The translations under genes were made by a program, and so were the position numbers. From the NCBI GenBank assembly GCA_035533815.1, contig DATLTB010000011.1, forward strand, positions 1 through 21,659: a DNA stretch of 21,659 nt, given 5' to 3'. Positions 16,474-21,659 of this stretch are shown piece by piece. The notes below the pieces were generated by a model. The model saw only the letters and a program-made list of their open reading frames with translations, did no database searches and was not told the DNA's origin. Numbering within the stretch: the stretch's first letter is position 1; each line of letters starts with the position of its first letter. Source of the DNA: JANWKA01 sp035533815. Lineage in GTDB: Bacteria > Bacteroidota > Bacteroidia > Chitinophagales > Chitinophagaceae.

Positions 16474-16557
16474 GCCCGGGTGGCGGAATTGGTAGACGCG
16501 CTGGACTCAAAATCCAGTGGTAGTAATACCGTATCGGTTCGATTCCGATCCCGGGCA
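16474..16557 (+). tRNA. tRNA-Leu (anticodon CAA)
   Basis: The acceptor stem GCCCGGG (16474-16480) pairs with CCCGGGC (16550-16556), and A16557 is the discriminator. The anticodon stem CTGGA/TCCAG (16501-16505/16513-16517) encloses loop CTCAAAA with anticodon CAA at 16508-16510, reading UUG. A long variable arm (about 16518-16532) marks a class II tRNA, consistent with Leu. The T arm is ATCGG/CCGAT around TTCGATT (16533-16549). CCA is not encoded; the next bases are CTA. The gene is intact although an integrase gene follows, as expected when an element inserts at a tRNA 3' end and restores it. Confidence 0.97.
16533..16557. other. Candidate attL core in the tRNA-Leu 3' end
   Basis: The T arm and acceptor 3' strand form the usual core for tyrosine integrases encoded next to tRNA genes. 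The integrase start lies 195 bases downstream. No second copy of this segment was found down to 21659, so attR would lie outside the window. The exact core limits cannot be set from one end. Confidence 0.5.
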
Positions 16558-16561
16558 CTAT

Positions 16562-16586
16562 ACCACCTTCTTTGGTGGTTTTTTTT
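16562..16586 (+). terminator. Rho-independent terminator after tRNA-Leu
   Basis: ACCACC (16562-16567) pairs with GGTGGT (16574-16579) across a TTCTTT loop, and a run of eight T ends at 16586. It starts five bases after the tRNA. If the element inserted at the tRNA 3' end, this terminator lies on the element side of the junction. Confidence 0.85.
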
Positions 16587-16673
16587 ATACCTTAAAGTCC
16601 CTATCCACAAAGGTTTTCAGCGAACCTTCCTTCTTTTCATTTCCTTCGATTTGACCTTATTTTCGCAATTACT

Positions 16674-16698
16674 GTACCTCTATTGTACCTCGAGGTAC
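16674..16698. repeat. Three GTACCTC sites, two forming a 14-bp palindrome
   Basis: GTACCTC occurs at 16674-16680 and 16685-16691. Its reverse complement GAGGTAC abuts the latter at 16692-16698, making the perfect palindrome GTACCTCGAGGTAC. The two direct copies are 11 bp apart, about one helical turn. The cluster lies 54 bases before the integrase ATG, within the expected attL arm region, so it may be an integrase arm or excisionase site or an operator of int. Confidence 0.6.
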
Positions 16699-16751
16699 AT
16701 TATATTCATAAATTTCATACCTTAGAGAAAAGAAAATCAAACCAAAGTCAA

Positions 16752-17822
16752 ATGAGTGTTATACTAAGAAAACGCAAAAATGCCGATGGAACTACGTCAT
16801 TACGACTTGACATTTTCCATAATGGCCAAAGGTCAATTGAAACTTTAAAAAACCTCCAACTCTCTAAGTCTTCCAATGCACTGGACCGGGAATTAAATAA
16901 GCAGCGGTTACAGCAAGCTGAAGTAACTGCCGTTACCCGTGCAGGCGAACTGGAAGCCAACAATTACAACATGGTTACTGATGCAGGGAAGAAAACAATA
17001 ATAACGGCCTGGATGGAGAGCTATGTGGATGGTTACATGAAAAAGGATAAACGGAACGTTCAGGGAGCACTAAACCGTTTTAAAGCCTTTCTTCAAGAAA
17101 ATGGGAAAGCGAATTTAACTTTTGGCAATCTGAATGCTTTAATCATTGAGGATTTTATTGAGTTTCTGGAATCAAGTAGCACGGGTGAAGGCGCATCCTC
17201 ATATTATAATCGTTTTAGGAAAATGATCCGTCATGCATACCGTAAAAGGTTATTAAAGGAAAACCCGCTGGAACTAGTAGAGAGAAAAGTATCTGGAAAG
17301 GCAAAGAAAAAAGACATTTTGACCTTGGGAGAATTGGCGATACTAAGTCATACACAAACTGAAAGTAGCGAAGTTAGACGGGCCTTTCTTTTTAGTTGTC
17401 TTACCGGTCTTCGCTGGTGCGATGTGAAAAGCCTGAAATGGGGGAGCATAGATTTAAAAAGTAGGCAAATGAATGTAAAACAGGCCAAGACAGGGGAGGA
17501 TATTTTTATGAACCTGAATAATACTGCCATAGAACTATTAGGGAAAGCCGGAAAGCCTGAGACTGATGTATTTTTATTACCGTCCCCTAATGGCGCCAAT
17601 AAGACCCTTAAAGCCTGGGTAAAGCGTGCTGGCATACAAAAGGCAATTACTTGGCACAATGCACGTCATTCCTTCGGAACCAATCTGATTTATAATGACG
17701 TTGATGTATTAACTGCTTCAAAATTGTTAGGGCATACTTCTATGAAGCATACACAACGATATGTGGATGCAGCCAATGAAATGAAAGAAGCCGCAACTGA
17801 TAGACTGAATTTTCAATTATAA
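16752..17822 (+). CDS. Tyrosine integrase of the element, 356 aa
   Basis: Catalyses integration and excision at the tRNA-Leu att site. Residues 1-50 resemble the N-terminal arm-binding domain of Bacteroidota integrases (short beta strands, RKRKNADGTTSLRLDIFHNG). A SAM-like core-binding domain spans about 80-175 and the catalytic domain 185-350. Active-site residues R221 (TGLRWCDV), K246, H302 and R305 (HNARHSFGT), H328 (LGHTS) and Y337 are all present. The frame is open upstream to an ATG at 16683, but MSVILRKRKN at 16752 is the normal family start and keeps the GTACCTC sites noncoding. It is complete, so the element may still be able to move. Confidence 0.93.
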   Translation: MSVILRKRKNADGTTSLRLDIFHNGQRSIETLKNLQLSKSSNALDRELNKQRLQQAEVTAVTRAGELEANNYNMVTDAGKKTIITAWMESYVDGYMKKDKRNVQGALNRFKAFLQENGKANLTFGNLNALIIEDFIEFLESSSTGEGASSYYNRFRKMIRHAYRKRLLKENPLELVERKVSGKAKKKDILTLGELAILSHTQTESSEVRRAFLFSCLTGLRWCDVKSLKWGSIDLKSRQMNVKQAKTGEDIFMNLNNTAIELLGKAGKPETDVFLLPSPNGANKTLKAWVKRAGIQKAITWHNARHSFGTNLIYNDVDVLTASKLLGHTSMKHTQRYVDAANEMKEAATDRLNFQL

Positions 17823-17869
17823 TTCAATCAGAAATAACAGTTTGAGCCATTTTACTAAAAACAAATTCA

Positions 17870-18826
17870 ATGGAAAATATAAATCAATCAAGTAAAAAAG
17901 ATTTCAAGCGAAACAAAAAACACCAAATTCGTGGAAAGGATGTTTTATTAGTATTTGATATTGAAGTTATTCAGGGGAGGTATTTACAAGGGATAAACAT
18001 TGAGAAAATAATTGCAGATAATAAAGCTAATTTCCCGCTTAACTCTTTGATTGAATTAAATGAAAAAGAATTAAATGACTTGGAAGCACAATTAATAAAA
18101 GAAAGGATAGAGCCTTTTGGAGAAAGTTCTGATTCATTTTATGGCCAAATAATGAAGAGGGAATTTGTTGATCCACTTAGAAAATTCCCTTATGTACTTA
18201 CAGCTAAAGGGGAGGCCCACCTCAAATCATTGATAGAAACCGGAAAAAATAAAAGGGCCACTGCAACTGGTGAATGGTTTAATAAAGTTCATCCTGTTTA
18301 TAAAATTGATATTTATACAAAAACAGAAAGGGAGTTAGTGAAACTTATTAAAGAATGGGAAGGATCAGAATTTTCTAAACATCCTGAGGTAATAAAAATG
18401 ATTGATGATGCACAAGATAGAATAAGAAGTATTAAACTTCATGAAGCTATTGATGGTAATCAAACATTTTTATCGAATTATAAGCAGTCCGAAAACGAAG
18501 TTGATCCTTTTGGTTTAATTGATAATGTAAAGAAAGAATTACTATTACTATTTGAAAAGAACATAATAGATAAAGTGGAAATATGGAAAAAAGGAAAAGA
18601 CAAAACAGGATGTGCGGTTTTTTGTTTACTTCTTTATGATAAGTCATTTTTCAAGAACGGACCTTTGGCAAATATAAAAAAATTTGCAGCCGGCCGTTAT
18701 AAAATTGATATTTATAGCATGGTAGATAAATTGCAAAAAGGAAGAGAATCTGAATGGCTTAAATTAGAAAAGGAAAAAATGGACAGATTAATTCAAAATA
18801 GAAAATACGGCCTAATTCAAACCTAA
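17870..18826 (+). CDS. Unrecognised 318-aa protein, AT-rich, between int and xis
   Basis: No family was recognised. The protein looks soluble and charged, with a very basic N-terminus (KKDFKRNKKH, residues 9-18), a Lys/Glu-rich helical middle and no membrane segment or signal peptide. Only C248 and C252 provide cysteines, too few for a zinc finger. The hexapeptide YKIDIY occurs twice (144-149 and 277-282), hinting at a weak internal duplication of about 130 residues. The coding sequence is clearly richer in A and T than the chromosome. It starts 47 bases after the integrase stop, with no terminator between, so cotranscription with int is plausible. The C-terminal end is followed by a repeat-rich gap with a terminator. 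It may be cargo (defence or host interaction) or an element regulator; nothing decides between these. Confidence 0.8.
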   Translation: MENINQSSKKDFKRNKKHQIRGKDVLLVFDIEVIQGRYLQGINIEKIIADNKANFPLNSLIELNEKELNDLEAQLIKERIEPFGESSDSFYGQIMKREFVDPLRKFPYVLTAKGEAHLKSLIETGKNKRATATGEWFNKVHPVYKIDIYTKTERELVKLIKEWEGSEFSKHPEVIKMIDDAQDRIRSIKLHEAIDGNQTFLSNYKQSENEVDPFGLIDNVKKELLLLFEKNIIDKVEIWKKGKDKTGCAVFCLLLYDKSFFKNGPLANIKKFAAGRYKIDIYSMVDKLQKGRESEWLKLEKEKMDRLIQNRKYGLIQT

Positions 18827-18956
18827 CAATAGGCACAATTCCAGGCACAATGTGCCGACAATAAAAATAAATTACACCCTCCTAAAATTTACTACCAGTC
18901 CGCATTTGCGGGCTTTTTCATTGATTGTGCCTTAAAATATTGTATCGCCTATTGTT
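18825..18956. repeat. Nested inverted-repeat region between the unknown gene and xis
   Basis: AACAATAGGC (18825-18834, starting within the stop codon) and GCCTATTGTT (18947-18956) are perfect 10-bp inverted arms bounding 132 bp. Inside, GGCACAAT occurs directly at 18832-18839 and 18844-18851, and inverted as ATTGTGCC at 18924-18931. GGCACAATGTGCC at 18844-18856 is itself a small palindrome. A terminator sits in the middle. The arrangement suggests multiple binding sites for one or two symmetric DNA-binding proteins. Confidence 0.6.
18898..18918 (+). terminator. Rho-independent terminator after the 318-aa gene
   Basis: GTCCGC (18898-18903) pairs with GCGGGC (18908-18913, one T-G wobble) across an ATTT loop, followed by five T. 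It would separate the int/unknown transcript from the xis/ATPase/primase transcript. Confidence 0.7.
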
Positions 18957-18959
18957 TCG

Positions 18960-18995
18960 TTTTATATGATTTTTACTTCCAAAAATCATATAAAA
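18960..18995. promoter_or_regulatory. 15-bp perfect inverted repeat abutting the xis start codon
   Basis: TTTTATATGATTTTT (18960-18974) and AAAAATCATATAAAA (18981-18995) are perfectly complementary with a 6-base spacer. The last base of the right arm is the A of the ATG at 18995. Either a repressor operator over the promoter, or, if transcribed, an RNA hairpin that blocks the start codon. Confidence 0.65.
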
Positions 18996-19243
18996 TGAAC
19001 GAAAACAAAGTAATGACCTTCCAGGAAGGTTGTAATTATTTAGGTTACAAGCGTTCCTATGTTTACAAGCTAACATCTGCTGGAATATTACCATTCTCAA
19101 AACCTCATGGCGGTAGAATATTCTTTGACCGGGAAAGGCTTGAAGCGTGGATGTTAAGTGGTGAGAGAAAGGGATTGCCTGAAAAGGAAATAGAAGCAGC
19201 AACCTATTTATTCAGTAAAAAAAAAGAGGTAGACCATGAATAA
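18995..19243 (+). CDS. Excisionase-like helix-turn-helix protein, 82 aa
   Basis: A MerR/excisionase-type winged HTH (HTH_17 like). MTFQEGCNYLGYKRSYVYKL (7-26) forms the recognition helices, followed by the wing GGRIFFDRERLEAWM (37-51). Such proteins direct excision with the integrase or regulate the element. The start ATG at 18995 lies directly at the end of a long inverted repeat; M7 (19013) is an alternative that still begins at the HTH. Its last eight bases overlap the start of the ATPase gene (19236), implying translational coupling. Confidence 0.85.
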   Translation: MNENKVMTFQEGCNYLGYKRSYVYKLTSAGILPFSKPHGGRIFFDRERLEAWMLSGERKGLPEKEIEAATYLFSKKKEVDHE

Positions 19244-20348
19244 TCTACCTCCTATTTCCTTTGATATGCAACTCGAATGTAATAATTCTCCTGAAAATTC
19301 CCAAATCGGGGATAAAATAAAACCTCAATTTATTGAACTTATACAGGAAGAAGTAGAACGTTTGACAGAACAACCTGAAGAATCAATCGATAGTAACAAT
19401 TTGCTTACAGTAAAGACTGCTAACGCTTGGATTAAGCAAGCCAAAATAAGACCTATTCCTAAAATGTTATTCAACGAATTTTGGTTTGAAAGCGAACTAT
19501 GTATTTTGTTTGCTGATACTAACTTGGGTAAGTCAATTTTAGCGGTTCAAATATGTGAGAGTATAGCAAAAGGTATTCCTATACATGGATTTAAGCTGGG
19601 AGCATCTCCACAGGCAGTTTTATATGTTGATTTTGAACTGTCAGAAAAGCAATTTGAAGTAAGATATTCTATAAATTTTGAAGGTCATTTCACATTTAGT
19701 GAAAATTTTCACCGTGCTGAAATTAATCCGGAAGCCACAAATTTTGAACCCGATGCGTGTTTTGAAGATTACCTATACCATTCGCTTGAAAAATCACTTA
19801 TTGAAACTGGTGCAAAAGTCTTAATCATTGACAATCTAACATACCTGAAAAGTGAGACAGAGAAAGCGAAGTCCGCTTTGCCCCTAATGAAACAATTAAA
19901 AGCTTTGAAAAGCAAATTCTTGCTTTCTATCCTTTGCCTTGCACATACACCAAAAAGGGATTTATCAAAACCAATTACCCGTAATGACCTGCAAGGCAGC
20001 AAAATGTTAATCAATTTCTGTGATAGCTCATTTGCAATTGGCGAAAGTTTCGGGGATAAGAATATCCGGTACTTTAAGCAGATTAAATCACGGAACACTG
20101 AGGTAATCTTTGACTGTGAAAATGTTTGTATCTGTCAAATTGCAAAACCTGGTAATTTCTTACAATTTGAATTTATGGGTTTTGGAACCGAACGGGAACA
20201 TCTAAAGCAGCCAACCGATAAGGACAAAGAGGTATTGATTGGGAAGATAAAGGAATTAAATCAGCATGGTCGAAGCCTTCGGGAAATAGGGGCTGAATTG
20301 GGTATTTCTCATATGAAAGTAAGCAGGATTTTAAAGGACTGTACTTAA
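19236..20348 (+). CDS. RepA-like RecA-fold ATPase (putative replicative helicase) with C-terminal HTH, 370 aa
   Basis: The core (about 78-300) resembles the AAA_25/RepA helicase-like family. The phosphate loop is ADTNLGKS at 93-100, a variant of GxxxxGKS with Ala for the first Gly. Walker B is VLIIDN (195-200), after a YVDFELSE stretch (130-137). LAHTPK (235-240) and the LQGSKMLINFCDS region (252-264) match later RecA-like motifs. The N-terminal 60 residues are acidic and variable. Residues about 335-368 form a resolvase-like HTH (SLREIGAELGISHMKVSRIL), so this protein can probably bind DNA itself. It resembles RSF1010 RepA in role and would unwind DNA for the following primase. A repeat array lies right after its stop. 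Confidence 0.82.
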   Translation: MNNLPPISFDMQLECNNSPENSQIGDKIKPQFIELIQEEVERLTEQPEESIDSNNLLTVKTANAWIKQAKIRPIPKMLFNEFWFESELCILFADTNLGKSILAVQICESIAKGIPIHGFKLGASPQAVLYVDFELSEKQFEVRYSINFEGHFTFSENFHRAEINPEATNFEPDACFEDYLYHSLEKSLIETGAKVLIIDNLTYLKSETEKAKSALPLMKQLKALKSKFLLSILCLAHTPKRDLSKPITRNDLQGSKMLINFCDSSFAIGESFGDKNIRYFKQIKSRNTEVIFDCENVCICQIAKPGNFLQFEFMGFGTEREHLKQPTDKDKEVLIGKIKELNQHGRSLREIGAELGISHMKVSRILKDCT

Positions 20349-20407
20349 TTGTAACGCCTGTAACACTGTAACGTACTGTTACACCTGATACACCTGTTAC
20401 AATTAAG
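20344..20407. repeat. Iteron-like array: six ~9-bp GTWAC units within a 12-bp inverted repeat
   Basis: GTAAC occurs at 20351, 20360 and 20368, and its complement GTTAC at 20378 and 20396, with a GATAC variant at 20387. Successive steps are 9, 8, 10, 9 and 9 bases. Outer arms CTTAATTGTAAC (20344-20355) and GTTACAATTAAG (20396-20407) are perfectly complementary. TACACCTG is repeated directly at 20380-20387 and 20389-20396. The array fills the gap between the ATPase stop (20348) and the primase start (20418). It is a candidate origin or operator. Confidence 0.75.
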
Positions 20408-20417
20408 CAGCCAACAA

Positions 20418-21659
20418 ATGACTAATCATCGTTACATACTGGAACCCTATAATGGACCGGCAACCCGGTACCGCTGCCCGGAATGCGGTAAAAACCGGGA
20501 ATTTACACGATATATTGACCGGGAAACGGGAAATCATATTGCAGACCAGGTAGGTAGGTGTAACAGGGAGATCAACTGCGGATATCACCTTACCCCCAAA
20601 AGGTATTTCCTGGATAAGGGTATGCCAATTTCAAATTCCCATCCCAAACCAATGATAGGGTCCCGGATGGTTACAGTTCATTCCAGAATCACTTCCTACA
20701 TCCCAATGGAGGCCTTTAAAGCCACCCTGAAGGGTTACGAAGGGAATTATTTCGTTCAGCACCTGATGGGCCTGTTTGGGGCCTCTATAACCGAACAGAT
20801 CATTGCCCGGTACTATATAGGAACTTCCAAGCATTGGCCGGGGGCTACTATATTTTGGCAGATAGATCGGTTAGGCAGGGTCAGGAGTGGCAAGGTCATG
20901 GCTTATGACCCGGTTACCGGGCATAGGGTGAAGGATCGGATCACCTGGGCGCACAAGGCCCTTAACCTTCAAGAATTTAATCTGGACCAATGCCTGTTTG
21001 GGGAACACCTACTTAAAGCTGACCGGAATAAGCCAGTTGCCCTGGCAGAATCCGAAAAGACTGCCATAATTGACAGTATTTACTTTCCCCAATTCATCTG
21101 GCTGGCCACCGGGGGATTTAAAAACCTAACCGTTCAGAAATGCGAAGCTCTAAGGGGCCGTCATGTAGTCCTATGGCCGGACTTAAATTGCTTTGAAAAA
21201 TGGTCCAGCAAGGCAAAGGACCTTTCAGGTATTTGCAGCCGGGTATCCGTTTCTGATCTACTGGAAAAAAATGCTACTGAGGATGAAAGAAAGCAGGGTT
21301 TAGACCTGGCTGACTACCTGATCAGGTACGATTACCGGGATTTTTCAGCCCACAAACCTGAATTACCCAATCTTTCAATAAAGGATATTCAATATGAAAT
21401 AGCGGAAACCCACCTGCCCAAAGATTACGGAAACTGTATCCTGTGGACAGTCAAAATGAATGACGGAAAGTCTAATGACACTCTTTTCCAGGGCAATGAG
21501 GAAATATTTCAACCAGGAACCAATCAGGAGATATTAGGCCGGATTGAAAGGGATTTCAAAAAGAATTTCCAGATTATTACCCTGAACGGTCAAAAATGTC
21601 TGGTCCATTCGTTTACGAAAAAATTATTTCTTAATGGCGGCCCAAAGGAAGATTGTTAG
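20418..21659 (+). CDS. DUF6371-like zinc-finger/TOPRIM primase-like protein, 413 aa
   Basis: The N-terminus has four cysteines, C20 and C23 (CPECG), C48 and C54, spaced as in CHC2-type primase zinc ribbons and followed by CGYHLTPKRYF (54-64). This is the pattern of Bacteroidota mobile-element proteins carrying DUF6371. A TOPRIM-like fold follows: E211 in VALAESEKTAII (207-218) and D255 in HVVLWPDLN (249-257) would be the metal-binding acids. The C-terminal part is unassigned. The stop codon is the last three bases of the window, so the gene is complete. It probably primes element replication with the adjacent RepA-like ATPase. Its codon use is more GC-rich than the two genes before it. Confidence 0.8.
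   Translation: MTNHRYILEPYNGPATRYRCPECGKNREFTRYIDRETGNHIADQVGRCNREINCGYHLTPKRYFLDKGMPISNSHPKPMIGSRMVTVHSRITSYIPMEAFKATLKGYEGNYFVQHLMGLFGASITEQIIARYYIGTSKHWPGATIFWQIDRLGRVRSGKVMAYDPVTGHRVKDRITWAHKALNLQEFNLDQCLFGEHLLKADRNKPVALAESEKTAIIDSIYFPQFIWLATGGFKNLTVQKCEALRGRHVVLWPDLNCFEKWSSKAKDLSGICSRVSVSDLLEKNATEDERKQGLDLADYLIRYDYRDFSAHKPELPNLSIKDIQYEIAETHLPKDYGNCILWTVKMNDGKSNDTLFQGNEEIFQPGTNQEILGRIERDFKKNFQIITLNGQKCLVHSFTKKLFLNGGPKEDC

Larger units (their letters stand above)
16533..21659 (+). mobile_element. Integrated element at tRNA-Leu, left part only
   Basis: Between the tRNA 3' end and the window edge lie only mobile-element functions: tyrosine integrase, unknown 318-aa protein, excisionase-like HTH, RepA-like ATPase and DUF6371-like primase, all on plus. 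This order resembles the integration and replication half of Bacteroidota mobilizable or conjugative elements. Relaxase, coupling or structural genes are not seen and would lie further right. A satellite prophage is the alternative. AT content rises sharply from about 17820 to 20350 compared with the chromosome, then falls in the last gene. Confidence 0.75.

Noticed and set aside
16480..16725. An 81-codon plus-strand ORF beginning MAELVDALDSKSS
   Set aside because: It is a translation of the tRNA-Leu gene and its terminator, a well-known type of spurious ORF; the tRNA structure explains the sequence.
16683..16751. Upstream extension of the integrase frame to the ATG at 16683
   Set aside because: The added 23 residues do not resemble integrases and would make the GTACCTC palindrome coding; the ATG at 16752 gives the normal family N-terminus.
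16558..21659. Search for attR (second copy of the tRNA-Leu 3' end)
   Set aside because: No stretch resembling the T arm plus acceptor strand was found by reading the intergenic gaps, so the element's other end is assumed to be outside the window.
1..21659. CRISPR arrays, rRNA genes, riboswitches
   Set aside because: No regularly spaced direct repeats of suitable length, no rRNA-like segments and no recognisable riboswitch core were seen.

Overview
The window looks like a piece of a Bacteroidota chromosome with a mobile element inserted at its right end. Three things point to that phylum: near-absence of Shine-Dalgarno sequences before most genes, several -7 boxes of the TAnnTTTG type, and protein types common there (a secreted PIG-L deacetylase followed by an SSS symporter, and a DUF6371-like primase). 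Genus or family cannot be fixed from the sequence alone.

Left edge (1-556): the N-terminal 39 codons of an IS1634-like (IS4 superfamily) transposase run off the minus strand at position 1. They are followed by a small single-membrane-span ORF that has an unusually good ribosome binding site.

Chromosomal backbone (557-16560): an Rrf2-type Fe-S regulator on the minus strand diverges from a three-gene plus-strand unit. That unit encodes a secreted PIG-L deacetylase, a 49-aa one-span membrane peptide and a sodium:solute symporter; the last two overlap by ATGA. Next come a minus-strand pair (XerD-type recombinase and a two-span membrane protein) and pyruvate carboxylase on plus. The 3' end of pyc overlaps release factor 3 (prfC) tail to tail by 13 bases. 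An orphan MacB/FtsX-type permease, tsaD and trmN6 follow on plus, then a lysine-ketoglutarate-reductase/alanine-dehydrogenase-like enzyme on minus. This block ends with tRNA-Leu(CAA) and its terminator. Much of it is housekeeping: anaplerosis, translation termination, tRNA t6A and m6A modification, and chromosome dimer resolution.

Integrated element (from the 3' end of tRNA-Leu to beyond 21659): a tyrosine integrase, an unrecognised 318-aa protein, an excisionase-like HTH protein, a RepA-like RecA-fold ATPase with a C-terminal HTH, and a DUF6371-like zinc-finger/TOPRIM primase. The order int - unknown - xis - helicase - primase suggests an integrative mobilizable or conjugative element with its own replication module; the other end and any transfer genes lie outside. 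Each intergenic gap of the element carries a distinct symmetric repeat: GTACCTC sites before int, a nested inverted-repeat region and a 15-bp hairpin before xis, and an iteron-like array of six roughly 9-bp units between the ATPase and the primase. That last array is the most interesting signal in the window and a candidate origin or autoregulatory operator. Base composition is AT-rich from the 318-aa gene through the ATPase and becomes chromosome-like in the primase, so the element itself appears mosaic.
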